A DNA stretch of 64,000 bases from CAVUWL01 sp963787415 (lineage in GTDB: Bacteria > Actinomycetota > Thermoleophilia > Solirubrobacterales > 70-9). Positions 52,002-61,443 of this stretch are shown in pieces (within the stretch, counting starts at the first letter, position 1; the number at the start of each line of letters is the position of its first letter). The notes under the pieces are model-generated. The model did not search any database. It had not been told where the DNA came from and saw only the letters and a program-made list of their open reading frames with translations. The position numbers were made by a program, and so were the translations under genes. The stretch spans positions 992,001-1,056,000 of the forward strand of contig CAWBCO010000003.1 of the NCBI GenBank assembly GCA_963787415.1, read 5' to 3'.

Positions 52002-52075
52002 GCGCCCGTAGCTCAGCTGGATAGAGCGCATGCCTCCGGAGCATGAGGTCGCCAGTTCGAATCTGGCCGGGCGCG
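52002..52075 (+). tRNA. tRNA-Arg(CCG)
   Basis: Cloverleaf found by eye. The acceptor stem is GCGCCCG with CGGGCGC plus discriminator G. The D arm is GCTCAGCTGGATAGAGC. The anticodon stem GCATGC/GCATG-type carries loop CTCCGGA (anticodon CCG, arginine), and the T arm is GCCAG TTCGAAT CTGGC. CCA is not encoded. It marks the left end of a mobile-DNA-rich stretch, a common integration site. Confidence 0.95.
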
Positions 52076-52080
52076 TCATA

Positions 52081-52108
52081 GAAACCCCCGCAAATCGGTG
52101 GTTTCTTG
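52081..52108 (+). terminator. Short hairpin after tRNA-Arg
   Basis: GAAACC pairs with GGTTTC (extra CC/GG pairs possible across a bulge) and is followed by TTGTT. It begins 6 bases after the tRNA and is a plausible weak terminator. Confidence 0.5.
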
Positions 52109-52146
52109 TTGGCTCGAGCGACAGGGTTAAATCCAATACCGTAAAC

Positions 52147-53493
52147 TTAGGCGGCTAGGATGGTGATGCGTGTCTCGGCTGGCTTGGTGGGTTGGGGCCA
52201 GTTGCGGTGCTCGGGGCGCTTGACGGGCCAGTTGGACATCTTGCGCTTGATGACGCGTGGGTTCCTGCGTAGGCGGCGTTGGGGGAGCGGCTCAGCGAGG
52301 ATCTCGGCGATCGCGTGCTGGTGCGCGGTGGCGATCGTGAGGGGGGGAAAGTCCCGGCTGGGTGCGGGTGGTGCGGCGGGCGGCGCGGAGGCCGCGGATG
52401 AACGACAATCGGTGGGGGACGAGGTCGGCTTGGAGCGCGGCGTCGTGCATCACGCGCCGGATCGCGTAGTGGGTGCAGAGGTATCCGTAGGCCTCCTGGT
52501 AGACGCCGTCGGGATGCTTTGAGCGCAGCACGACGCGCGGGCCGCGCTGGTGGGTCTTGAGCTCATCGAGTGCTGACTCGAGCTCCCAGCGCTTCGGGTA
52601 GAGCGCGGCGAGCTCGCCCGCGGGTGCCGCTCGGGGTCGAGGATCGTGGTGATCAGCCGGTAGCGCTGGTCCTCGTCGCCCAGCGCGGGGTCGTCGAGCC
52701 GGTACTCGACGACGCGCGCCTGGCGTGCCCGTCGGCGTTTGCGGCCTTGCGGTTCTCGGCGCGTAGATGCTGGGTCAGATACGAGCCGTCCGGGAGCGTC
52801 CGCTCGCGGGGCAGCCCGACTTCGGAGCTTGACCCGCCAGAGCAGCTGCGCCCCCGTGCCGCGCGGCCTTCTGGAAGCGCTCGAAGCTGTAGAAGCCACG
52901 GTCGGCAAGGCACAGCATCCCCTCCTCCAGCGAGCTCCACAGCCGATCGGCCAGCGCCCGCTCAGAGCTCGCGTACGGGCCGAGCGCCGCGTCGATGATC
53001 GCGTGCGTGCCCGACTCCGCCAGCGCCACCAGGCGCAGCTGCGGGAACGCGCCGCCGCCCTCACGGCGATGCGAGCCCGGCCGCCCGAACGCCTGCCTCG
53101 TTTGGCTCGGTATCGGCCACATCCAAGGCACGTGCCATCCACGCTCATCAGCCGCAGCCCACGGTAGAACGCCCCCCGCGTCGAATCGCTCGCCAACGGC
53201 ACCGCGACCGCCTTGAACAAAAGCTCCAGCGGCTCGCGGCCCAGCCGCTGGCGCGCCTTGTAGATCGCGACCTTGCTCGGCACCTCCCACGCCTGCTCCC
53301 AGCCCGACTCCCACGCCAGCCCCTCCACCAGCTGGCGCATCACCTCCTCATAGGAGCAGTCCGCGAACAGCGCCAGCGCCAGCACGTAGTAGACGACCAC
53401 CCGCGCCGGCAAAAGCCGCTGACGCTGCTCCCTGCGCCCCGCCTCCGCCACCACCCCATCGACCAACTCCGGCGGGAACACCCGCGTCAACAC
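52147..53493 (-). pseudogene. IS4-family transposase remnant with several frameshifts
   Basis: The N-terminal part from 53493 is an IS4 N-terminal domain (RVFPPELVDGVVAEAG, LPARVVVYYVLALALFADCS, then MSVDGTCLGCGRY with the first Asp). Later pieces lie in at least two other frames: LVALAESGTHAIIDAALGPY, CLADRGFYSFERFQKA (second Asp), DGSYLTQHLRA, YRLITTILDPERHP, RSKHPDGVYQEAYGYLCTHY (catalytic Glu region), and a C-terminus KRKMSNWPVKRPEHRNW ending at 52147. At least four indels are needed to read it through. No clear terminal inverted repeats were found. Confidence 0.85.
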
Positions 53494-53555
53494 GCCGATC
53501 GAGACGTGATCAGTCAGACGCGAATCAGACGGCGGCTTGCGCTGGCCAGCCCGAG

Positions 53556-53616
53556 GACGTCACTCCGGTGATGCCGGCATTGGGGCAACTTCTGGAAGGA
53601 GATGGCGCACGTGGGA
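53556..53616 (+). repeat. Imperfect direct repeat R1 flanking the AbiE-type operon
   Basis: About 61 bases that match R2 (55310-55371) at roughly 85%, with one 1-base gap. The repeat holds a small stem, GTCAC-TCCG-GTGAT, shared with R2. It lies just upstream of the IS4-type transposase start, so it may be the end region of that element. Confidence 0.65.
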
Positions 53617-53662
53617 TGAGCGCGAGACAGACACGCCTCGCCTCTCGGATAGGGCTGCAATA

Positions 53663-53682
53663 TATACCGTTTATGGTATACT
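53663..53682 (+). promoter_or_regulatory. Palindromic operator overlapping the -10 box of the AbiE-type operon
   Basis: TATACC and GGTATA form a perfect inverted repeat with a 6-base spacer (53663-53680). The right arm runs into TATACT (53677-53682), a good -10 hexamer, 10 bases before the GTG of the antitoxin gene. That spacing suggests a leaderless or nearly leaderless transcript. AbiEi antitoxins are known to repress their own promoter through inverted repeats; this site fits that role. Confidence 0.6.
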
Positions 53683-53692
53683 ACGCAGCACA

Positions 53693-54373
53693 GTGACTCC
53701 AAGAAGAAGAGCCTCGATCCCGGACATTGCTGAGGATCAATGGGGGCTTATCACGCGCAGCCAGCTGGAGTCGCTGGGCATCAGGCCAGCGACGATGGCG
53801 CGGCTACTGGCCGACGAAACGCTGGAGCGAGTCACGCACGGGGTCTACCGCCTGCGGGGCGCCCCCGAGCCGGATCACCTCGGACTGCGCGCGGCCTGGC
53901 TGGCCCTCGACCCAACGGTGCCGGCCTGGCAACGCCTCGACGATCCCGGCGAGACACTCGCCTCTCACGCCTCAGCCGCCGATCTCTATGGGGTTGGCGA
54001 CCTACGAGCCGACGTACACGAGTTCACGCTCCCTGGGCGCCGCCAAACGCGACGCGCCGATCTGCGTCTGCACCGCGCTCGCGTACCTGAGGAGCACCAA
54101 CTCGTCCTACACGGGCTGCCGGTGACGCGGGCGGGGTGGATGATCGGCGACCTGATCGCCGACCACGTCGACCCCGAGAGCGTCGCCCACATCACCGCAG
54201 AGGTGGTTAATCAGGAATTTGACTACCCGAGCGTGATCGCCGAGCGCATCGCGCCATTTGCAACACGTTTCGGGCTGCCCCGCGGCGACGGCGTGGGCCT
54301 GTTCGAGGAGCTGCTGGCGCTCGCCGGGTATCGCGATCCCGAGTCGGTCCTTGCCGAGGCGCGCAGCGCGTGA
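53693..54373 (+). CDS. abiEi: AbiEi-type antitoxin and autorepressor
   Basis: 226 residues from the GTG at 53693, chosen because it lies 10 bases after the -10 box and the winged-helix domain begins soon after. The N-terminal wHTH (WGLITRSQLESLGIRPATMARLLADE with ERVTHGVYRLRG) and a C-terminal AbiEi-type domain (ETLASHASAADLYGVGDL, ITRAGW-like VTRAGWMIGDL) match the AbiEi/transcriptional regulator antitoxin family. It represses the operon and counters the toxin's effect without direct binding (type IV, from the characterised family). The stop overlaps the toxin GTG by four bases. Confidence 0.85.
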   Translation: MTPRRRASIPDIAEDQWGLITRSQLESLGIRPATMARLLADETLERVTHGVYRLRGAPEPDHLGLRAAWLALDPTVPAWQRLDDPGETLASHASAADLYGVGDLRADVHEFTLPGRRQTRRADLRLHRARVPEEHQLVLHGLPVTRAGWMIGDLIADHVDPESVAHITAEVVNQEFDYPSVIAERIAPFATRFGLPRGDGVGLFEELLALAGYRDPESVLAEARSA

Positions 54374-55278
54374 GCGAGCCGAGGTATGCGAGCCCGCAGG
54401 CGCTGCGTCAGGCAGTGAAGGACCGACTCAGCAAACTTGCCCAACAACGCGAGCACTCCCAGCTAAATGATCTAATGCGGCAGTTCGCCTACGACCGGCT
54501 GCTCGCCCGAGTATTCACCGTAGACCCCGATCGTTGGGTGCTGAAGGGTGCCGCCGCGATACTCGCACGGCTCCCAGCCGGCGCCCGCCACAGCAAGGAC
54601 GTCGATCTCTATAGCCGCCACGGTGATCTCGTCGAGGCTGAGGGCGCCCTGCGCGAAGCCGCAAAGGCCGACCTCGGCGACTACTTTCGCTTTACGCTCG
54701 ATGTCGCCCAGCCAATAACGCAGGGCGCAAGCGCGGCGCGGGTGCCGGTTACCGCATACCTAGGGCCGACTGAGTTTGAGCGCTTCCACGTAGACCTTGT
54801 CGCAGAGCTCTCGATGACCGGCGATCCGGAGGAGGTCGCGCCGCTTATCGAGATCGACATCGACCTCCAGCAACCGAACTATCGCGCCTACCCGGTCGTA
54901 GACCACATCGCCGACAAGCTGTGCGCGCTGCTTGAGACACACCTCCGCCGCAGCGGCGCCACCGTCGCGAGCACCCGTTACCGCGATCTCGTTGACCTCG
55001 CTACCTTCGCTCGCTCGCTCGACGTCGATGGACCGGCGCTCACTCGCGCGATTCGCTCCGAGGTCGCCCGCCGTGAGCTCACCCTGCCCCACGGCCTTCC
55101 CGCGCCGTCAGGGCCCAGCTGGAGCGCCGGCTATGCCAGAGCAGCACGCGATGCACCGAGCCTGGCGGATCGCGATCTCAAGGCGGCGCTGAAGACGACT
55201 CGCTCTCTCCTCGATCCGATCCTCTCGGGTAAGGAGGTAAAGCACTGGAATCCCTCAAATCTGAGCTGGTCTCAGTAG
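54370..55278 (+). CDS. abiEii: AbiEii/MenT-type nucleotidyltransferase toxin
   Basis: 302 residues from a GTG overlapping the antitoxin stop. It belongs to the DUF1814 nucleotidyltransferase-like family: RWVLKGAAAILARLPAGAR, then the catalytic SKDVDL motif (Asp77 and Asp79), a VVDHIADKLCALLE helix with the conserved Lys, and RYRDLVDLATFA. Characterised relatives (AbiEii, Mycobacterium MenT toxins) block growth by nucleotidylating targets; MenT modifies tRNA acceptor ends. All family motifs are present, so it should be active. Confidence 0.88.
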   Translation: MSEPRYASPQALRQAVKDRLSKLAQQREHSQLNDLMRQFAYDRLLARVFTVDPDRWVLKGAAAILARLPAGARHSKDVDLYSRHGDLVEAEGALREAAKADLGDYFRFTLDVAQPITQGASAARVPVTAYLGPTEFERFHVDLVAELSMTGDPEEVAPLIEIDIDLQQPNYRAYPVVDHIADKLCALLETHLRRSGATVASTRYRDLVDLATFARSLDVDGPALTRAIRSEVARRELTLPHGLPAPSGPSWSAGYARAARDAPSLADRDLKAALKTTRSLLDPILSGKEVKHWNPSNLSWSQ

Positions 55279-55309
55279 GCATCAGAAGACCCCTTCGCGA
55301 TCAGGCGCC

Positions 55310-55371
55310 GACATCACTTCGGTGATGCCGGGATTGCGGCAACGTTTGGAGGGAAATGGCGCTACGTGGGA
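55310..55371 (+). repeat. Imperfect direct repeat R2 flanking the AbiE-type operon
   Basis: Partner of R1 at 53556-53616, same orientation. It carries a perfect CATCAC-TTCG-GTGATG stem with a UUCG-type tetraloop. It lies 32 bases after the toxin stop, so R1 and R2 bracket the two-gene system and little else. Confidence 0.65.
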
Positions 55372-55455
55372 AGGCCCACCGTCCGCTCCACCGCGTCTGC
55401 AGACTAAGTGCGCTGCGCCAAAGATGCCGGGAGCGCCGCTCCCTTCGCTCCCGAT

Positions 55456-55719
55456 CTAACTCTCCAGATCGAACAATTCAGCAAGGTGAGCATCGAGTTG
55501 GCTGCGCAGCACAAACCAATTCCGCCCGATCTTCCGGCCCGGGATCACTCCCCGGCGCAAGTAGTCAAGCGCCGTTGAGCGCTGTACTTGGAGGATGGCA
55601 GCCACGTCTGCCGGGGTGAGCAAGTCGCTGCGTGTAACGGGCTGCCGCTGGGCTGCCGAAATCTCTGGCATCTGACGCCGAGTCGGATGGTGATGAACGT
55701 TCCTGGTCGTGGTAGCCAT
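55456..55719 (-). CDS. Excisionase-like helix-turn-helix DNA-binding protein
   Basis: About 87 residues from the ATG at 55719 (a later ATG is possible). The MerR/excisionase-type domain LLTPADVAAILQVQRSTALDYLRRGVIPGRKIGRNW, with a C-terminal arm, is complete. Such proteins act as recombination directionality factors of integrative elements or as small regulators. No integrase is seen in the window, so a link to mobility is only suggested by its place between the tRNA-Arg and the accessory genes. Confidence 0.75.
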   Translation of the reverse strand: MATTTRNVHHHPTRRQMPEISAAQRQPVTRSDLLTPADVAAILQVQRSTALDYLRRGVIPGRKIGRNWFVLRSQLDAHLAELFDLES

Positions 55720-56432
55720 TACGAGCTCCAGCGCTGCGTCGACGAAACCCACGAAGCCCATGCTGGCCCCTTCGGCCTCCGACTTGCAACTACCGGATCG
55801 TCGGCACGGAGGCCCATCTTCATTGGATCACACATCGATGGGCCAGCGGCTCTGGACATAAGGGCTCTCCTCAAATCGGCAATTCGGCTGATGTCAGGGT
55901 TTCACGGGTCTCCATCACTCTGGTCGCTGGCAATGCATTCATACCTCCAAGACATTGGCGAGAGCATTTCGATACCCCCGAGTCAAGAAACCGGGACTTC
56001 GACTGCATTCGAGAGGGCGATCGGTCACCTATCGAGTGCCGACGGGTGACTTTCTCTTCTCCCGAGCTGGCCCATCCAAGAATTGGGCGCAAGGAAACCG
56101 TGTGGAGGGCGCGACGGGACCGAGCGCCAAGTGGCTTCGAAGAGTGGCTGACTACCGGGGGCGCGTATCGCGCAGATTGCACTCGGGCTGCGCATTGCTC
56201 CATAGAAGGCCACTTCAAAACCCAACGTTGGAAACTCAGCGAGGCCGGAGTAACAGGCTCATGGGTGGCAGCTGATCAAAACCGCAAGCGCGAAGCTAAG
56301 GCCTATCGCCTTAAGCGTGAGAAATCCGTCCGGCCTTAGACCGCGCTTTGCAGCCTGCGCTCGACGAGCCGCATCACCTTGAAGTCCCGCAACGGACCTG
56401 CTACCAATTCTTTCCAGACACCGGAGGGATCA
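55720..56432. other. Long stretch without a supported gene
   Basis: About 710 bases. Several frames of 60-150 codons exist on both strands but none shows a domain, signal peptide, ribosome-binding site or consistent codon pattern. The promoter of the large secreted protein at 56433 should lie at its right end. No repeat was recognised. Confidence 0.4.
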
Positions 56433-58559
56433 ATGCTCGCATCTCCAGGCAATAGAGATGACTATACGTCGGCGAGGGACGAGGGACCAAACAACGAAGC
56501 AAAGGGCCATGAATTCGGCAGGGCATCTCCCGCGAGTGGTACACGGACGTCCAGCAGGCGCATTTTGGTCTGGTTTACTTGCCTAGTATTTGGCCCACTC
56601 GTTTTTGGCGCAAACTCGGCCCAGGCAACCCCCACACACCGCTTTTCCTTCTACCTCAACGGTACAGGCCCGAGCGCCTTGTCATGGCCCACAGGCGTCG
56701 CTGTGGACAGCTCGACCGACTCTTCAGCGAATGATGTCTATGTCGCCGATCGTTTCGACCACCGAGTCGAGAAGTTCGACTCGGTAGGGCACTTTATCCT
56801 AATGTTTGGCGAAAACGTCAATAAAACCACAGGGGCTGCGATCTGCACAGCTGCATCTGGCAACGTCTGCCAATCCGGTACCAGCACCTCAATGCCAGGT
56901 GGCTTCGTGAATCCCCAGGCCGTGGCCGTCGACAGCTCCGACGGACCCTCCAGGGGAGACGTCTACGTCGCCGACCGCGGCGATGAACGGATATCGAAGT
57001 TTGACCCCTCGGGACATCTGATCGAAACTTGGGCATTGAGCGGCCAACTTACCTTGGAAAGCGGCCCGAATGGACTCGCAGTGGATCGAGGCGGCAATTT
57101 ATTCACCGTGTCCGGTAACAACCCTACGACAGTCCATGAGTTTAACGAAAACGGCGGCGAAATATCCTCTTTCCAGACGTCGTACGCCGCGGAATTCGCA
57201 ATCGCCGTTGACTCCTCGGATCAACTTTTCATGCTAACTAGCTCTCGCAATATCGCCGGATTCACCTCTGCCGGCAAGAAACTCGGCTTAATCTCGGGCG
57301 CCAATGAAGCGGTGGGGTTGGCTCTTGAATCTTTCACGGGAGAACTCTATGTCAATCAACAAGAAGGTGTCATCAGTCAATACCCCGAGACCTGTGTAGG
57401 TTTTGAATGCAGTCCATTCGTATCTTTTGGTAAAGGATATCTTCGAAGTGGGCCTGAAGACGGGGTTGCAGTCGATACATCAACCCATGCTGTCTACGTC
57501 GCCAATCCGCGTGCGCAAGGAGGCGGAGATATCGCAGCGTTTTTTGCTGCAGAAGCGATACCCGAAGTCACCGCCAGTACGAAAATAATAGCCAATCGAA
57601 GCGCGACTATCGTCGGCCATTTAATCCCCGCTGTCAATATGGGAGATGGCGAAATTCAGGGATGCTACGTCGAATATGTTGAAGAACTAAGTTTCGAGGC
57701 CAGCGGCTACTCAACCGCTGAGACGGCTCCCTGCGATCCCGCTCCGCCATATGTAAGCCCTACTGATATCAGCTCGTCTCTGGGCGGCCTAAAGGCTGGC
57801 ACAAGATATCGCTACCGCCTAGTGGCAACTAATTCAGTTGGCAAGAGTACATCCATGGAAGCATCCTTCACTACGCTCGACCTTCCTGAAGTCACAACGG
57901 AGCCGGCGACGAATGCCGCCGCGACGACGACGACACTAAACGGCCGGGTTGATCCAGCCGGCGCTCCGCCTATCGGTGAATGTGAATTTGAATATGTCGA
58001 TGAATCAGAATACTCCGCAACGGGATATCGCTACGCGAAGACGGCTCCTTGTGCTCCCGCTACTCCCTATCTGGATTCCACTGAGGTCAGCGCGGCTGTT
58101 ACTGGACTTCAACCGTCGACAGACTATCGCTATCGCGTTGCTGCGACGGATTCCAACGGGCGGAGCGTCGGTGCGGACAGCACGTTTGCGACGCTGCCTG
58201 AAGGCGAGCCTTCTAAGGTAAAGCGCAAGCCCCACAGGGTGGCGAAGGCTGGTTCGGTTCGCTGTTCGCTGCGAGCCTGCTCTCGATCTTTGGAGGGATC
58301 GACTCGACTCCAATCTTGGACATCGCCTAGGTTTCCTTCGAGATACGGCTGGCTATTCAGCGTTTATAGGAGAGGCCATTCGCTTCCTAATACCAACAGC
58401 AAGGGCGGCTGCTCAGGAACCTTCGCTGGGCATGGCCTGGTCGCTATCTTGAATGGCTGTCAAGGGAGGTTCAAGCTGATCTATCTCGGATCTGGTCCGT
58501 TTAGGATTCGTTGGAGAATCTTTGCGCATTGCCAGTGCGCGGATCGAACGAACCGGTGA
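56433..58559 (+). CDS. Large secreted NHL-repeat (beta-propeller) and fibronectin type III protein
   Basis: 708 residues from the ATG at 56433, preceded by GGAGGG. After about 40 polar residues there is a signal-type hydrophobic stretch (RILVWFTCLVFGPLVFGANS). NHL-type repeats follow with recurring GVAVDSS...DVYVADR units (about residues 75-390), then two fibronectin-III-like domains (each with GLKAGTRYRYRLVATNS-type or GLQPSTDYRYRVAATDS-type strands) and a Cys-rich, basic C-terminal region. Lower GC and different codon use than the core genes are apparent. Function unknown; likely surface or extracellular. Confidence 0.8.
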   Translation: MLASPGNRDDYTSARDEGPNNEAKGHEFGRASPASGTRTSSRRILVWFTCLVFGPLVFGANSAQATPTHRFSFYLNGTGPSALSWPTGVAVDSSTDSSANDVYVADRFDHRVEKFDSVGHFILMFGENVNKTTGAAICTAASGNVCQSGTSTSMPGGFVNPQAVAVDSSDGPSRGDVYVADRGDERISKFDPSGHLIETWALSGQLTLESGPNGLAVDRGGNLFTVSGNNPTTVHEFNENGGEISSFQTSYAAEFAIAVDSSDQLFMLTSSRNIAGFTSAGKKLGLISGANEAVGLALESFTGELYVNQQEGVISQYPETCVGFECSPFVSFGKGYLRSGPEDGVAVDTSTHAVYVANPRAQGGGDIAAFFAAEAIPEVTASTKIIANRSATIVGHLIPAVNMGDGEIQGCYVEYVEELSFEASGYSTAETAPCDPAPPYVSPTDISSSLGGLKAGTRYRYRLVATNSVGKSTSMEASFTTLDLPEVTTEPATNAAATTTTLNGRVDPAGAPPIGECEFEYVDESEYSATGYRYAKTAPCAPATPYLDSTEVSAAVTGLQPSTDYRYRVAATDSNGRSVGADSTFATLPEGEPSKVKRKPHRVAKAGSVRCSLRACSRSLEGSTRLQSWTSPRFPSRYGWLFSVYRRGHSLPNTNSKGGCSGTFAGHGLVAILNGCQGRFKLIYLGSGPFRIRWRIFAHCQCADRTNR

Positions 58560-58671
58560 TCTCAACCCAGCGCTGACGCGGCATCCGTGGTCTGAGCTTC
58601 CGCTAACAAGAACCGCGCCGCGCCGCGACTTCGGCGTGGCGAGGTGCCCCCGGGTGAAGTTTGCGCCCGGC

Positions 58672-61433
58672 TCAGCTGCGCTCTTCGCGGCGGCGCTTGG
58701 CGTCGTGCTTTGATCTCTTCTTCTTCACCTTACAGGCGGTCTTCGTCTTCACCTGCTGGGTCAGGGTCTTTCCGTTTTGACCGGTGAATTCGATCGTGGA
58801 GACGGTCGGGGCGCTGCAAAGACTCTGGGTATTTGAGAGGTACCCCTTGGAGCCACCGAAGAGGGTGAAGCGGAAGTGCCCGATCGGAGCGTCGGGGACG
58901 ACGGGTACCACGGTCTTCAGGCGGCCGTTTTGAACCGAGGAGGATTCGGCCTCTGGCATCAGGGTCACCTGGCCGCCGAGGATGAAGGCGAGGTGCGGCA
59001 GGACGCCGAAACCGGAGACGGCATAGACCGGCCCCTTGAGCGGCGCTTCCAGCAGCGGCGTTTCGGTGATCGCTTCCCCGATCGGCTGGCGTCCGGCGCA
59101 CTGATCGGAGGCGAGTTCCGCCCTGTCGCAGAGATTGCCGAGGTGGCGCTGGTCGATCTCGAAGGCTTTCGGCAGAGTCACCGAGAGCGATTTGATGTTG
59201 GCATTGCCTGCTTTGGTACTGAGTTCGATTGCGAGACTGGGATCCTTGCTGCGGGCGGTGGCCTTGTGACCTCCCAGTTGGGTGATCGACATACGCGGGG
59301 TGAAGGGGAGCGACGCGCAGTTATCGACATGAAAGTAGGAGGAGAAGTTGGCCACCGTACCCTGATCACCGACGCCCTGGGAGGCGACCGAGAAGGGCGA
59401 GCAATTGGTCGGGTTGATCATGAAGTTCGGCTTATCGATACTCACCTCAATTTCGCGCAACCGGATCGGAATGCCGCCGATGATCTCCGGCACGGTTTCA
59501 GAGTCAGCGATCACGTGAGCATCGAGGGGGTCGACGTGGAGGGCGACCCGAACGACGACGGTGCCGTAGTCATAGGGACCGGCCAGCGCCGGGGTGACGG
59601 CGACCAGACTCAGAGGTGCTCCCTGAAACGGTCCGGCCAGATAGATCTTGCCGTAGGCGTGGAAGGGGTGTGATCCGGGCCCGGCCGCGACATTGGAGGT
59701 GCCGATTTCAGAGCTCGACGGGCAGCTCGGCTGCGCCTGCTCGATTTTGCCTGCCGTGTTGGCCGCCGCGGCGATGTCTGCCTCCGGGCAGTAGGTGACG
59801 CCGTGCAGGTTGGCGGTCAGGCCTGGGGGCATGGTGAAATTCAGATTGCCGAGGAACTGGTCCCCGTCTTCGCGATTGAGTTTCAGGGTGAAGGATGAGA
59901 AGGCCCCGGCGCGCGAGTTGGAAGTCCCGGCTTCAAGGGTCGGGTTGAAGGGCCGCACCTGCCCGGGGCAGGCGCGGCCCGCGGGACCGGTTTCGATCCC
60001 GAAGTTGAACCCGGTGTGGACGGTTGGCCAGGGCCGAATTCCACGGCACGAAGGTGGATTCGAGCTGGTAGACGAGCAGGAGGTCGGAGTCGCCATCAGT
60101 CCCCGGTCGGAGGCGAAGAGATGGACCTGGAATTCATCGAAGGGAACCTGCGGCAGGTCTTCGAAGTGGGCGGTGAGCTGGCCGGTACGGGGATCGGGAT
60201 GGAAGGTGCCAACGAGCTTGGCGTTGATGCCGAACCCGGAGGTCATCATGAAGAGGCGATACTGGTTGCCGGGCAGCGGTTCTCCGATGTAGACAGATCC
60301 TTCCAGCATGCCTTCGAGGGCGAGCGAGTGGATGCCCATCGGGTCCCGATCTTGGACTGGTCCGGACAGTGGCCGGGTTCTTCGCTGCCGAAATTGGCCT
60401 CGGCTTCAGTGCAGGCGCTCTGCCCGTCCGCCGCGTCGGGGTTGATCGTCAGGCCCGGCGGCAGGGTGACGTTGGCTTCTTTCAGGTCGGAGGGCGAGAC
60501 CGCAAAGCCGAAGAACTGCGGGTCTTTGAGGTCGATATCGAGACCCGAGGGCGAGTCGGTGGCGTGGCTGGTCGGGCCTCCGTAGAGCAGCGGCTTGAAG
60601 GTCTGGCGTTCGCATTCGGTCGTCGGTGGGAAACTCGATCCTGCCGTCGAGACGTGTTTGAGATCCTGGTAGGTGCGGACTTCCAGCGTGGTCGGCAGGG
60701 CATTGCCGGTGCAGAGGCTGGGGTTGTCTGTCAGCGGCTGGATCGGGATATGCGATTCGAGCGGACCGCCAAGGCATGAGGTGTCGGCGAGGCCGGGGCA
60801 GCCCGCGGGTTCGCCGAGGATGCCTTTCGGGAAGCGATTGATATTGTTTTCGGCGGCCCCCGGGAAGCCCCAGAAGGTGAGGTGGGCGCTTGCGAGCGGC
60901 GTCAGCTGCGTGATGTCGGCGACTGTGAAGCGGAGGCCGTAGTCGCCGCCCGTTCGGGCGGTAATCGGGATGTTGATCGGTATGTTGAGAGTCGGAACGA
61001 TGAAAGCGAAGTCGGCCGTCGTCCCCTGATCGGGCAGCATCATGTAGATCGGCGCCGTTCCGAGTAGGTAGTTCGGATTGCCTTCGTTTTTGGCGTGGAT
61101 CGTGATCAGGCCCACTTGCGAGTCCGACGGGCACTCCTCGAGGGCGAATTGCTGCGAGGTGCACTGGACGACGGATCGCGGATTGCCGAAGACGCCTTCC
61201 GGGGTGTTGACGATCAGGTCCTTCGCGGCCTCGGGGCTGCCGGGGTTTTCGAGGACGATGTTGGTTTCGATGTTCGGGTGCCCGCCCGCGGCCGAGGTTG
61301 AGGCGGTGGTGGTGAAGGTTTCGATGCCCTCGGTGGCCCATGCGGAGCTCGCCAGGGCGGCCATCGCGATCAGGGTCGCGATCAGGGCGAGAGCCGCGCG
61401 CATCGTCGGAACCGTATGCCTCTTCGAACGCAT
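58672..61433 (-). pseudogene. Large secreted repeat-type protein, frameshifted near 60340
   Basis: The N-terminal part from ATG 61433 has a signal peptide (ALALIATLIAMAALASSAWA) and reads to HCPDQSKIGT. The continuation MGIHSLALEGMLEGSVYIGE is in another frame to the stop at 58672, where the tail is Lys/Arg-rich (KVKKKRSKHDAKRR). Adding one C near 60341 joins them into about 920 residues. A second local pair of indels near 60025-60075 is suspected, since VYQLESTFVPWNSALAN reads in the alternative frame there. The family is widespread in Solirubrobacterales, function unknown. It lies 10 bases after the gene upstream. Confidence 0.75.
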
Positions 61434-61443
61434 CCGCGGCACC

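Noticed and set aside
51600..52136. Minus-strand frame with a PARFELATSCSGGMRS-type sequence
   Set aside because: This is the well-known artefact of translating the antisense strand of a tRNA-Arg gene.
55871..56339. Several 60-115-codon frames on both strands in the gap before the NHL protein
   Set aside because: They overlap one another, have no ribosome-binding site, domain or signal sequence, and none is favoured over the rest.
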